From a bacterium (lineage in GTDB: Bacteria > Fidelibacterota > Marinisomatia > Marinisomatales > JAHJCW01), in NCBI GenBank assembly GCA_028282845.1, contig JANQGY010000017.1, positions 45,928 to 109,927 of the forward strand: a DNA stretch of 64,000 nt, written 5' to 3'. A model generated the notes under the pieces. It was not told the origin of the DNA, made no database searches, and worked only from the letters and a program-made list of their open reading frames with translations. This document shows, one piece after another, positions 18,665-27,498 of the stretch (positions are counted from its first letter, which is position 1; every line of letters starts with the position of its first letter). A program made the position numbers and the translations under genes.

Positions 18665-19666
18665 TCATAGATTTATATGTTTATAATATTTAAGTACAGA
18701 TATTACCCCGCCAACCATAATTCCCAAAATACTTAGTAAAAAAACTATTCTTTTTTTCTTTGGGCTACTATAGCCAGTTGGTATTGATGGCTCATCAATT
18801 ATTTTAATTGACGATATATTTTTATTCTCATTTATTTTGATCTGTTCTAATTGTTGCTTTAATGAAATATATAGCGCAGTTTGAATATCTATCTCCCGTT
18901 CTAACCTTTCTTGTTCTAGCAAAAGTGCAGGCGACATGCTAATCTGCAAATTTCCTTCACGGAAATTCTTTAATTGTGCCTCGGCTTTGAACAATTCAAT
19001 TTGTACTTCCTGCAACCTCCCGATAACAAACTCTTTTTGTTCTCCTAACTCGCTTACGCTAAAATCAAATTGCATTTTTTGCAATTCAACTATCACTCTT
19101 GAGGCAATCTGAGCACTTAGATTTGCTTCGGAACTATTAGCTAATAAAGCAAAAATTGAGGTATTCTTGACTTGCTTTACCTCTAACACTTTTTTAGCAA
19201 TATAATCCTCGCCAATTGCAATTAATTTGCTGCTGTCACTTTCGGCAATTTTTGCAGGTTCAAAAATAATGCTGAACAGAGCTTCGGGTTCACCAAATTT
19301 CTTTGTAGTAAACTCACTGAACAATATGGAATTGGTGAGGCTGCGGCTTTTTAAAATTTCCGGCAAGGTTTCAATGGTTAGATATTGCTCGTTTTGATAA
19401 ATGCTGCTTGGCAGTGAAAACCCAAAATTCCTTGCTAATCCTAATAATGATGATTCTCCACTGTCGCTTCCGACAAGTAATATCTTTGCCTCGGAAGTAT
19501 AAACCGGTTTAGCAATAAACAAAACATAAATGACCGCGATCAGACCAAACACAATCGGAGTTAGGATAACCCATTTAATACCTTTCTTCAAGGCAAAATA
19601 AACTTTTTTTAGATCTATTTCAATACCTTGATCCCACTCCTCATAATTCCTTGTTTCTTTGCTCAC
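18665..19666 (-). CDS. Wzz/GumC-type polysaccharide chain-length regulator
   Basis: This 333-residue protein has one membrane segment near residues 33-55 and another near 310-328 (VFLLSILGIMVGGVISVL), flanking a large periplasmic region with coiled-coil character at about residues 200-290. The second segment is preceded by a proline-rich EPSIPTGYSSPKKKR motif. This is the Wzz/PCP layout. PCP proteins set polymer length and couple polymerase to the outer-membrane exporter. There is no cytoplasmic tyrosine-kinase domain, so it is a PCP-1-like or kinase-less PCP-2 form. It overlaps the end of the SLBB exporter gene by four bases. Confidence 0.87.
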   Translation of the reverse strand: MSKETRNYEEWDQGIEIDLKKVYFALKKGIKWVILTPIVFGLIAVIYVLFIAKPVYTSEAKILLVGSDSGESSLLGLARNFGFSLPSSIYQNEQYLTIETLPEILKSRSLTNSILFSEFTTKKFGEPEALFSIIFEPAKIAESDSSKLIAIGEDYIAKKVLEVKQVKNTSIFALLANSSEANLSAQIASRVIVELQKMQFDFSVSELGEQKEFVIGRLQEVQIELFKAEAQLKNFREGNLQISMSPALLLEQERLEREIDIQTALYISLKQQLEQIKINENKNISSIKIIDEPSIPTGYSSPKKKRIVFLLSILGIMVGGVISVLKYYKHINL

Positions 19667-21645
19667 TTGGAAGCCTCAATTGCGATGTAAGTCAATGCTA
19701 AAGAAGAAATAATTGAGACAGATTGTTCCAGAACTGCTAACAAATTCACCGCATTACGATCAGGTTTTTTATATACTTCAATAATACAGCCCTCTTCAAT
19801 TGTTTTTGGTAAAATACCGCGCTTCTTAACATTACCGTTCGGATAGATAATAGAAATGTTATTTCGCTTGCTTTCGTTCGTAAAACCGCCGGCGCTCCTG
19901 ACATAGCTCATTAGCGACCTACCCTTGGAAAAATAGATCAATCCGGGATTATTTACTTCCCCCCTTATCTCTACAACACCCGGCTTTTGCGGCACGATGA
20001 TCTTATCTCCACTTATCAGCGGGACATCAAAACTGTGCCAAACCAACCGCTTATCACTCCGGTTGATTTTAATTCCATCAACAAATGCCAAATCGGTGAA
20101 CCCACCGGCTTTTTGGATTATTTTGTCCAAAGTTTGATTGTTCTTAACAAGCGGATAAACACCGGGCACCATCACTTCACCGGTTACCTCGACCAAATTA
20201 TCGGTTCGATAGAAAATGTTCTCTCTCACAATAATATGATCATCCTTCATCAATTTGAAATCATCATATTTTGCGGTATTTATAAGATCATTGAAATTCA
20301 GTTTAATTACAATATCCTCATCTTTCTTATCATCCACTCTGAGTATTTCAAGCTCCTCTAAATAGGCGGTTTTAAGAAAATCCGGGTCTTCAATACCACC
20401 TGATACCATTAAGAGCTTTTTGATCGTAAGGTCTTCCGTCAGAACATATTTACCGGGGGTTTTCACTTTACCGCTCACAGTAACATAATTCGAGACCTGC
20501 GGCGTCGCCTGAACTGTCAGAATATCACCATTTAGACAATTAATCTCGGCTAATTCATTAATATTAACGCTAATCTGTTTTAACGGTACCGAATCAAACT
20601 CCCGCTTTTCGATTGGAATAAATCTTGCCAATAACAGTTGCTCTGAGGCGTTGATTTTAAAACCACCGGCAAATTCAATTATATCATGCAGAGTTTCTTC
20701 ACCCTTGGCTTCAAATATACTCTCGTTTAACACTTCTCCGATCACTTCTACGGTTATTCCGCGCGGAGGAACATTGATTACATCGTTATTTCTTAACAAA
20801 TTTCCAAAACCGACATCACCTTTCAATAAATAATCATATAGATCAATTTCCTTGAACACCATCCCGTCCCGAATAATCTGTATATTTCTAAGCGTTCCGA
20901 GCGTATCAACACCGCCGGCTTGGTAAAGGCCGGTTATAACGGTTGATAACGGATTAATTATATGTAAGCCGGGTATCCGAACGTATCCCGTAAAATGTAC
21001 ATTTATAGACTTGAGAGCGGATACGGTAATACTAATTGAGGTGGCAGGATTTTCCCCTTTAAGCGATGAAAATTTTTCTCCGAATTTATTCTTTAATATG
21101 TCGCGCGCTTCTTTCAGCAATTTTCCCGCCAAAGATACTTTGCCGATATGCGGATCGTATAAGTTTCCGTCTCGGTCAATCTTTAATGTTGATAATATTT
21201 GTGCTCTTCCCCATAATGCGATCTCAATTTTATCACCGGGACCAAGGATATAATAATCAGGGATAGCAACATTTGGCCATATTGCAATCGAATCCCTTTG
21301 ACTGAAAATATCATAACCGAAATGTTTCTGCTCATTAATAACAAAACCATATAAATGTTTAACTGATTCATCCCCCGCTGTTTCATCTAACCATGTCTTA
21401 TAATCCTGCTTGTTTCTCCAATAACCGTTTTCAACAGGCTGTGATTCGGCATAAATATAATTTGGTGCTAAAATAACTTCCGATTCAGAATTACCCAAAT
21501 TATTGCTGCCCGTGGAAAAGTTAGCCGCATCGGTATCCTTATATTTTTCGTACAGATCAAGCAACTCATTAATATCACCGGTCGTCTGCCCAAAAATTAA
21601 TCCGGTGAATGAAATGATTAGAATGATTACTATTTTAGAATTCAT
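19663..21645 (-). CDS. Polysaccharide export outer-membrane protein with several SLBB domains (Wza-like)
   Basis: The 660-residue protein has a signal peptide (residues 1-20, ending IFGQ), a long linker, then a poly-export domain beginning at YILGPGDKIEIALWGR (about residue 150). Several SLBB beta-grasp repeats follow, recognisable by VTVSGKVKTPGKYVL, VEVTGEVMVPGVYPL and VEIRGEVNNPGLIYF. A short hydrophobic tail (VSIISSLALTYIAIEA) ends the protein. Multi-SLBB exporters form the periplasm-spanning, outer-membrane channel for capsule or exopolysaccharide. It is first in the export pair with the Wzz-like gene and follows the tRNA-Sec gene in the direction of transcription. Confidence 0.9.
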   Translation of the reverse strand: MNSKIVIILIISFTGLIFGQTTGDINELLDLYEKYKDTDAANFSTGSNNLGNSESEVILAPNYIYAESQPVENGYWRNKQDYKTWLDETAGDESVKHLYGFVINEQKHFGYDIFSQRDSIAIWPNVAIPDYYILGPGDKIEIALWGRAQILSTLKIDRDGNLYDPHIGKVSLAGKLLKEARDILKNKFGEKFSSLKGENPATSISITVSALKSINVHFTGYVRIPGLHIINPLSTVITGLYQAGGVDTLGTLRNIQIIRDGMVFKEIDLYDYLLKGDVGFGNLLRNNDVINVPPRGITVEVIGEVLNESIFEAKGEETLHDIIEFAGGFKINASEQLLLARFIPIEKREFDSVPLKQISVNINELAEINCLNGDILTVQATPQVSNYVTVSGKVKTPGKYVLTEDLTIKKLLMVSGGIEDPDFLKTAYLEELEILRVDDKKDEDIVIKLNFNDLINTAKYDDFKLMKDDHIIVRENIFYRTDNLVEVTGEVMVPGVYPLVKNNQTLDKIIQKAGGFTDLAFVDGIKINRSDKRLVWHSFDVPLISGDKIIVPQKPGVVEIRGEVNNPGLIYFSKGRSLMSYVRSAGGFTNESKRNNISIIYPNGNVKKRGILPKTIEEGCIIEVYKKPDRNAVNLLAVLEQSVSIISSLALTYIAIEASK

Positions 21646-21721
21646 ACTGTTTTATCTTCTTTATAATAATTTCAATAATTCAAATTTAGGATATATTACC
21701 TGATATATGAATTAATTTTTG

Positions 21722-21814
21722 CGGGAACGCCTGGGAATCGAACCCAGCTCCCCGATGCGATCGGGGACAACGGTTTTGAAGACCGCGGTGAGCACCAGCC
21801 GCACAATCATTCCC
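21722..21814 (-). tRNA. selC: tRNA-Sec (anticodon TCA)
   Basis: Read on the minus strand, the 93-nt sequence begins GGGAATGA and ends GCGTTCCC plus discriminator G. This forms a long acceptor stem with one G-T wobble and an imperfect eighth pair. The anticodon arm is GCGGT-CTTCAAA-ACCGT with anticodon TCA. The long variable arm CCCCGAT-CGC-ATCGGGG has seven pairs, and the T arm is CTGGG-TTCGATT-CCCAG. The extended acceptor, the large variable arm and anticodon TCA together identify selenocysteine tRNA. CCA is not encoded (CAA follows). selA, selB and selD are not in the window, but their presence elsewhere in the genome is expected. Confidence 0.95.
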
Positions 21815-21818
21815 AAAA

Positions 21819-22631
21819 TTAATTTCTTTCAATTATTCTAAAATCAAGCCCAAATTGATCCTGCAATTTTTCCCCCACATTGATTGCCTGCTCAATTGAT
21901 TCAAATCTGACAACCTGCACCAAATAGAGATTAACACGGTCGGTTCTTTCAACTACTTCCACGGTATAACCGGCTGCTTTCAACCGATTAACGATCACGT
22001 CAGCATTTTTCTTTTCACCAAATGCCCCGACCTGGATCACCCACGGTTTATCACCTAATTTAATGGACTCCTCGATTTCCGGTTTTTCCATTGCTTCGCC
22101 CTGACCGGTGGTAATCTCTTTCTCATCGTCAATTGCAACAATATCCTGATATTGATCATATTCGTTAAAGTTGCTGTTCGGATATAGTCGAACAAATTCA
22201 TCGTAATAATATTGTATGCTGTCTTCTTCCCCGATCGCTCTAAAACTTTTTTTCAATATATGAAATACCTGTTCGACCTGATCGGATTGCGGATAAATTT
22301 CGGGGAATTCTTTCAGATGCTCGCTTGTCTGCGTATATAAGCCTATCGAGTAAAGATATTCCGCAACTTTAACACTGGACATCTCGGCTGCTTTCGAATC
22401 CGGATACTGCTCGATTATTCCTTTAAATTGCTTGACAGCCGACGCGCCGTCTATTTCAGCGGAAGCTCTAACAAATAATACAAAGGGATGATTTGGATAT
22501 TGCGACTCAAGATAAGATAAGGACTTCTGTACTTCTGACAATTGCCCTTTATCAATTAAAGCCTGATAAACACTGAAATCTTGGCTAAAGAGAGTGGAGA
22601 GAAAAAATATTATTAAACACCAACGCAGCAT
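21819..22631 (-). CDS. Exported tetratricopeptide-like protein with C-terminal SPOR domain
   Basis: From ATG 22631 (TGATG overlap with the upstream gene) this 270-residue protein has a signal peptide ending LFSQ. A helical repeat region at about residues 20-150 resembles TPRs of the YbgF/BamD type. The C-terminal SPOR domain (PWVIQVGAFGEKKNADVIVNRLKAAGY onward) is split by a short acidic linker. SPOR domains bind denuded peptidoglycan glycan strands, often at the division site. The protein is therefore probably periplasmic and linked to cell-wall remodelling. It is the last gene in a minus-strand run with lapB and lapA and ends five bases before the tRNA-Sec gene. Confidence 0.85.
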   Translation of the reverse strand: MLRWCLIIFFLSTLFSQDFSVYQALIDKGQLSEVQKSLSYLESQYPNHPFVLFVRASAEIDGASAVKQFKGIIEQYPDSKAAEMSSVKVAEYLYSIGLYTQTSEHLKEFPEIYPQSDQVEQVFHILKKSFRAIGEEDSIQYYYDEFVRLYPNSNFNEYDQYQDIVAIDDEKEITTGQGEAMEKPEIEESIKLGDKPWVIQVGAFGEKKNADVIVNRLKAAGYTVEVVERTDRVNLYLVQVVRFESIEQAINVGEKLQDQFGLDFRIIERN

Positions 22632-23656
22632 CAAATATTTATCAAATCATCAATTTGATTTTTTAAGTCAACCGGATTTGCTTTGTCAATTAATAATTTG
22701 ATTTTCAATAATTTTGCGGTAATAAAATCTTCTTTATTTTTTAGTAAATCATCCAAGAACTTTATGGCTTGATCCATTTCACCGCGTTCAACTAATAAAT
22801 TAGTTAGTTTTACGATAGCAAATTTGTCTTCCGGTTTTTTAACAAGGATACGATTATATAATTGCTCGGCTTCACTGAAACGATTTGCCTCAAATAAGGC
22901 TGTTTCAATTTTTTTATAGACATTCGGATCACTTATTTCACAATTGACCAGATAATTCTCCCAATTCAGAATTGCTTTCTTAGTATCGTTTTCCTGTTCA
23001 TACAGATTTCCTAATACTAAATACGGCTCGCTGAAGCTTGTATCAAGTTTCACCGCCTTGTTCAGATATTGGAACGCCTTCTTGTTGTTGCCATCTGATA
23101 TGCAATCCTGACCTGCTTGAAGCTGAATTTTTGCTAAAAGTCTCAAGTCCTTTTTACCGGTAAATTTTTGAATTTTCTCTGCTAATACTTTCGCCTCATC
23201 CCAATTGCGCTGCTTCTCAGCGATGCGCAGCAGGAATTGACGTGCCCACAAATCATTTTTATCATTTTTAAGCACCATCTCCGCTTCAACTTTCGCTCGT
23301 TTATAATTCTCCACTTCGGCGTAATCCAGCGCCAAAGCCTGATGGATTTCCTTACTGACTTGCTTATTTAATTTTGGTCTGACAGTCAATGATTGATGGA
23401 TCTTCGCAGCCTGACCGGGATTGCTTGATCTGATAAGATTTCCAAGCTGTAAATAAGCTCCGATATTATCGGAATCCCGATTCACAACCTGTTTCAGCAA
23501 TTTGATCGCCGTGGCATTGTCCCCCTTCAATATTGCATTCAGCGCATCGGAATAGACAATATCGGTGCTAACGGTATCTCTGCGCGCAACGCTAAAAAAT
23601 ATCGCAACAGCGATAATAACAATCGCAACTATTAGAATAATAGTCAGTGGATCCAT
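22631..23656 (-). CDS. lapB: Membrane-anchored TPR protein, LapB-like
   Basis: The 341-residue protein has one N-terminal transmembrane helix (residues 4-24) followed by tandem TPRs from about residue 35 to the C-terminus, for example ILKGDNATAIKLLKQVVNRD and AYLQLGNLIRSSNPGQAAKIHQSL. This layout and the immediate lapA neighbour match LapB/YciM, which in Escherichia coli controls LpxC turnover and lipopolysaccharide assembly. The C-terminal rubredoxin-like zinc domain of E. coli LapB is not present here, so regulation may differ. The start ATG directly follows the TAG stop of lapA. Confidence 0.75.
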   Translation of the reverse strand: MDPLTIILIVAIVIIAVAIFFSVARRDTVSTDIVYSDALNAILKGDNATAIKLLKQVVNRDSDNIGAYLQLGNLIRSSNPGQAAKIHQSLTVRPKLNKQVSKEIHQALALDYAEVENYKRAKVEAEMVLKNDKNDLWARQFLLRIAEKQRNWDEAKVLAEKIQKFTGKKDLRLLAKIQLQAGQDCISDGNNKKAFQYLNKAVKLDTSFSEPYLVLGNLYEQENDTKKAILNWENYLVNCEISDPNVYKKIETALFEANRFSEAEQLYNRILVKKPEDKFAIVKLTNLLVERGEMDQAIKFLDDLLKNKEDFITAKLLKIKLLIDKANPVDLKNQIDDLINI

Positions 23657-23977
23657 CTATTCCTCTTTTTCTGTTTCAGCCGGAAGTAGCTCTTCGTCAA
23701 TATTCACATTTCTTAAACGATTCAGTTCATCGGTCAATTTTTTGTTCTTGGATCTCAACTGTCGTGAAGTATTCTTTGCCGACAAGATGGACGTTACCGC
23801 CATTAAAAAACCAACAATTATCCCGATCCCGAAAGAGATCAGCATAACATTGGCAACCGGTATTTGATCTGTTTGTTTATAGAGGAGGTTTACTGTGGCA
23901 AGATCATTATTGTTCATTAAAAAATATACCAGTGCGAGAACTATCAATATAAAAATTATCATTTTTATCAGTTTCAT
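23657..23977 (-). CDS. lapA: LapA-family (DUF1049) small membrane protein
   Basis: The 106-residue protein has two hydrophobic segments (about residues 5-23 and 42-66) around a short loop, then a basic coiled-coil-like segment (KNTSRQLRSKNKKLTDEL) and an acidic tail. This is the LapA/YciS layout. In E. coli LapA and LapB act together in lipopolysaccharide assembly. Here lapA abuts lapB with no gap and follows miaB by one base. That pairing makes the assignment better than the short sequence alone would. Confidence 0.8.
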   Translation of the reverse strand: MKLIKMIIFILIVLALVYFLMNNNDLATVNLLYKQTDQIPVANVMLISFGIGIIVGFLMAVTSILSAKNTSRQLRSKNKKLTDELNRLRNVNIDEELLPAETEKEE

Positions 23978-23978
23978 T

Positions 23979-25289
23979 TTAATTCCCTTCTATTTGACCC
24001 CTTAAAGTTACACCGTGCGCAGCAGTAATTCTAACAGGAATAATTTCTTTTACATTCACTTTGCCCTTTTCAAAGATTACCCACTTGTTGGAATCCGTCC
24101 TGCCACTCCAATATTTGTCAGATTTCTTACTTTCCTTTTCGACCAGTACCTTAACCGTTTCACCGACTAATTCTTGATTTCTTATTAACGTATGTTCCTT
24201 TTGTAATTCGATCAACCGCTCTAATCTTTCCTGCTTAATGTCTTCATTAATATGGTCATCATATTCGATTGCCTTGGTGTAGGGGCGACTCGAATATTTA
24301 AAAGTGAACGCCGAATCGAACTTGATCTGATCCATCACATCCAAAGTTTCTTGAAAATCTTCTTCGGTTTCACCGGGGAAACCGACAATTATATCGGTAC
24401 TGATCCCGACACCCGGAATTATATCGCGGATCATTTGAGCATAATGTAAAAAATGATCTTTGGTATAGGTTCTGTTCATTCTCTTCAGGATTTTGTTGGA
24501 GCCGGCTTGCAAAGGAAAATGAATTGAATTACATATATTAGGCGTATCCGCCATGATCTGCAGCAAACGCTCATTAACATCGCTCGGATGCGGCGAAGTA
24601 TAACGGAGTCTCTCCAATCCTGAAATTTTGCTGACTTCCAACAACAGATCGGTAAAATCAAATCCGTTGAATTTATAGGAATTTACATTTTGGCCCAATA
24701 GCGTGATCTCGACAAATCCGTTACTGATTGCCTGTTCTATCTCCTGCACAATGCTTTCGGGGCTTCGGCTTCTTTCCCGACCACGCGTGAACGGCACGAT
24801 GCAAAAAGTACAGAATTTATCACAGCCCCGCATGATTGATACCCAGGCATTGATTCCTTCTTTTCTGCTTGGGAACAAACCGTCGTACACCTCAAAACGC
24901 GAGAGTTTTGTGTCAACAATGTGCTTTTGATCCTTGAGCCGGTTATTGATCAAATTCGGCAATTTGCGGTATGAATCGGGTCCCAAAACAATATCCACGT
25001 AAGGTTTATTCTCCAATATCTCATCTTTAAGATTCTGCGCCATACAACCCAACATGCCGATTATTACATCAGGCTTCTCCTTTTTGATCCGATTAAAATT
25101 ACCCAAGCGTGAATGAACTTTCGCCTCGGCATGATCGCGTACTGCACAGGTATTGATAAAAATTGCCGAGGCATCATTGATACTCTCAGCTTGCAAAAAA
25201 CCTTCTTTTTGAAGAATGCCTTCAATCAGTTCGCTGTCAGCGACGTTCATCTGACAGCCGTAGGTCTCTATATAATAGCTTTTATTCAA
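23979..25289 (-). CDS. miaB: MiaB, tRNA (N6-isopentenyl adenosine-37-C2) methylthiotransferase
   Basis: This 436-residue radical-SAM enzyme has the three N-terminal iron-sulfur cysteines in YGCQMN (Cys12), CAVRDHAE and CMAQN. The radical-SAM triad is RGCDKFCTFCIVPFTRGRE at about residues 154-172, and a TRAM domain occupies the last 65 residues. It adds a methylthio group to i6A37 of tRNAs that read codons starting with U. Length and motifs are standard for MiaB rather than MtaB or RimO. It is one base upstream of lapA, so likely co-transcribed. Confidence 0.96.
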   Translation of the reverse strand: MNKSYYIETYGCQMNVADSELIEGILQKEGFLQAESINDASAIFINTCAVRDHAEAKVHSRLGNFNRIKKEKPDVIIGMLGCMAQNLKDEILENKPYVDIVLGPDSYRKLPNLINNRLKDQKHIVDTKLSRFEVYDGLFPSRKEGINAWVSIMRGCDKFCTFCIVPFTRGRERSRSPESIVQEIEQAISNGFVEITLLGQNVNSYKFNGFDFTDLLLEVSKISGLERLRYTSPHPSDVNERLLQIMADTPNICNSIHFPLQAGSNKILKRMNRTYTKDHFLHYAQMIRDIIPGVGISTDIIVGFPGETEEDFQETLDVMDQIKFDSAFTFKYSSRPYTKAIEYDDHINEDIKQERLERLIELQKEHTLIRNQELVGETVKVLVEKESKKSDKYWSGRTDSNKWVIFEKGKVNVKEIIPVRITAAHGVTLRGQIEGN

Positions 25290-25329
25290 TTGATATTTAT
25301 CTAAATATTATAAATTAATTTATAGCAGT

Positions 25330-26253
25330 TTAATTCATATAACCGCTAAAAAAGTAATCTAAGGGATTTTGAGGTTTCCCGTAATAATGGACTTCATAAT
25401 GCAAGTGCGGTCCGGTTGAACGCCCGGTATTACCGGAGTAGGCAATTAAATCACCGCGTCTTACCTTTTGACCGGTCTTAACATTAAATTTTGACAAATG
25501 CGCATAAATGGTTGTATAACCATAACCATGATCAATTTTGATAGTTTTGCCAAAGCCGCCCATATATCGGACAACTTTAACAACACCATCGGCGGAGGCA
25601 TGAACCGGAGTGCCGATGTTAACGGTGAAATCCTGGCCATAATGAAAACGGTTAACTCTGTCAAACGGGTCTATCCGATATCCAAATCCGTCATTTAAAT
25701 AACCGCCATTTATCGGCCTGATGGCGGGGACCGATTTAAGCCGCTCGGAGTTTTCCTGCACTTTGTCATAGATTTCTTCGTAACTGGATAATTCGAGCTT
25801 TACTTTTCTAGTTAAAGCATCAATATCCATTGCAAGAGTTGTTATTGGCGGCTCAAGGTTCGGTAGTAATTTATCCATTTTATACTGGGAATTAACGAGG
25901 ACGCCGCCGATACCTAACTCGCGTACACTCTCATCAATTTCAGGTAAATCGGCATAAGTACGCACTGCTTTATCTTTCTCCTCAATCAAAGCAATTTGTG
26001 AGTTCAAGGTCGAGACCCTATCCTGTAAATTTATAAGTATTGACGATAGCTCGGAATAATTCTTCTGCATTTCGCTGATCTTTGATTTGTACAATATTCC
26101 GGTTAACCAATCAGCCGAAAAATAAAATGCTGCTGCTAAAACAACCGCACCAACAGCGATCCGCGCTAATAACCGTTCTAATGAAAAGTGCCATTGTCGA
26201 ACCCGTCGGTCACTTTCAGCCTGAAATATAAAATTATGTTTCTTTTGTGGCAT
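25330..26253 (-). CDS. Membrane-anchored M23 peptidoglycan endopeptidase
   Basis: The 307-residue protein has a short cytoplasmic N-terminus, a transmembrane segment at about residues 30-50, and a coiled coil at about residues 55-95. The C-terminal LytM/M23 domain shows zinc ligands in FHYGQDFTV and HLHYEVHYYG and the intervening IYAHLSKF. M23 enzymes cut peptide cross-links in peptidoglycan. The coiled coil plus LytM layout resembles EnvC or MepM-type cell-elongation and division factors. All zinc-ligand motifs are intact, so it is probably active. Confidence 0.9.
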   Translation of the reverse strand: MPQKKHNFIFQAESDRRVRQWHFSLERLLARIAVGAVVLAAAFYFSADWLTGILYKSKISEMQKNYSELSSILINLQDRVSTLNSQIALIEEKDKAVRTYADLPEIDESVRELGIGGVLVNSQYKMDKLLPNLEPPITTLAMDIDALTRKVKLELSSYEEIYDKVQENSERLKSVPAIRPINGGYLNDGFGYRIDPFDRVNRFHYGQDFTVNIGTPVHASADGVVKVVRYMGGFGKTIKIDHGYGYTTIYAHLSKFNVKTGQKVRRGDLIAYSGNTGRSTGPHLHYEVHYYGKPQNPLDYFFSGYMN

Positions 26254-26321
26254 TCTTAGTCAAATTATATTAGATAATATTAAAAAACCTTAAAATTATT
26301 TTCAATCACTCTGCCAACCGA

Positions 26322-26774
26322 CTATTTCGTGGCGGTAGTTTTGGTTGCTTTCTTTGCACCGGTAGTTTTCTTTACGGTCTTTTTAACATTTGTTTTGGTC
26401 TTAGTCTTGGATGCTTCTTTTTTGACAGGCTTAGCGGACTCAACTTCTTTTTTAATATTTTCGATTTCTTTTTCAAAATCTTTGATTTTTGATTTGTAGT
26501 CGTCAATCTTCTTTACTGAATCTAAAAACTCATTGTTTGTCTTAAAACTGGCAGTACCTTTTTCTTTTAAGTGTAAATAAACATAGCGACCTAAGTCTTC
26601 AAACACACTGTCAATATCTTTTTGAATTTGTCTTATATCTAATTTAATCTTGCTGATTTTGGTGAAATCTCCGGTTTTTTCAACCGCCATTTTACTGACC
26701 TCCTCAGCTTTTTCAATTGCGGCTGTGCCCCACTGTTTAACATTATCTTTTATATCTTTCCACAAATTTGACAT
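26322..26774 (-). CDS. Coiled-coil protein with lysine/alanine-rich histone-H1-like tail
   Basis: The 150-residue protein begins with an amphipathic region (LWKDIKDNVKQWGTAAIEKAEEVSKMA), has a long helical middle with heptad-like spacing to about residue 110, and ends in a Lys, Thr and Ala-rich tail with repeated KK-T motifs. Such tails bind DNA or polyanions, as in bacterial histone-H1-like proteins. The N-terminus also recalls phasin or apolipoprotein-like amphipathic helices. No family is confidently recognised. It is a plausible real gene because of its consistent composition and clear start. Confidence 0.7.
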   Translation of the reverse strand: MSNLWKDIKDNVKQWGTAAIEKAEEVSKMAVEKTGDFTKISKIKLDIRQIQKDIDSVFEDLGRYVYLHLKEKGTASFKTNNEFLDSVKKIDDYKSKIKDFEKEIENIKKEVESAKPVKKEASKTKTKTNVKKTVKKTTGAKKATKTTATK

Positions 26775-26848
26775 GTTATTTCCTCAAATATTATCGTTTA
26801 ATTTATTATTCAGGATGAATTTAATCAATCAGGTTTTGCTCTGCCGTT

Positions 26849-27490
26849 TTAAGGCTTATACACATTGAATTCTTCGTTAATAATAAAATCTGCCTGCTCT
26901 TTATGTGCTGATATAATCTTATGTTCGATTTCAAGGACTTTCTCAAGGAATTGATCCTGTTCTTCACGCGCTCTCTCCAAGCGCGATTTCTTAGTCTGAT
27001 GGTAAGTTAAATCAATAAATACATGACAATCAATATTGACCAAGGCTGTTGTATAGGTACCTTCCGCAATAACTACAAAGCAGTCTTTGACGTTTAGACT
27101 TTCAGTAGTAATGGTATCATCCGCATAAACGACTAACGGTTTGATCAATTCACTGCCGCCTTGTTTGAGAACCGTGAGATGCTGATCAATCAACTCTAAA
27201 TTTACTTCGTCTTTGCCTACCCATTTGATATTTCCACGACGGTGTTGATCATTGGTTTTGGGCGGTAACACAAAATAATCATCCTGTTGCAGAATAGTAG
27301 TATTTATACTCCTTTTAGCCAATTCCTCCTTGATCGCTACGGCCGTTTCGGATTTTCCACTCCCGGATTCTCCGGCAACCGACATGGCATAAATCATTTC
27401 TGAGGTCTCAATGAACGGCATTACCAATTCTACAATTTGTCGAGCTGCCCGATAATGTTTTTCCTTAATAATCAATTTATCGCCAATCAT
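26849..27490 (-). CDS. Uridine-kinase/phosphoribulokinase-family P-loop kinase
   Basis: From ATG 27490 (supported by GAGG six bases upstream; a GTG at 27502 is an alternative) the protein has Walker A GESGSGKS, a QQDDYFVLP motif like the DDFY motif of uridine kinases, and a VIAEGTYTTAL Walker-B-like segment. Uridine kinases and phosphoribulokinases phosphorylate the primary hydroxyl of nucleosides or sugar phosphates. It follows the sucrose-phosphate-synthase-like gene with a nine-base gap (or overlap if GTG is used). The natural substrate may therefore be a sugar or a UDP-sugar precursor. The substrate is unproven. Confidence 0.8.
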   Translation of the reverse strand: MIGDKLIIKEKHYRAARQIVELVMPFIETSEMIYAMSVAGESGSGKSETAVAIKEELAKRSINTTILQQDDYFVLPPKTNDQHRRGNIKWVGKDEVNLELIDQHLTVLKQGGSELIKPLVVYADDTITTESLNVKDCFVVIAEGTYTTALVNIDCHVFIDLTYHQTKKSRLERAREEQDQFLEKVLEIEHKIISAHKEQADFIINEEFNVYKP

Positions 27491-27498
27491 GTTCCGCC

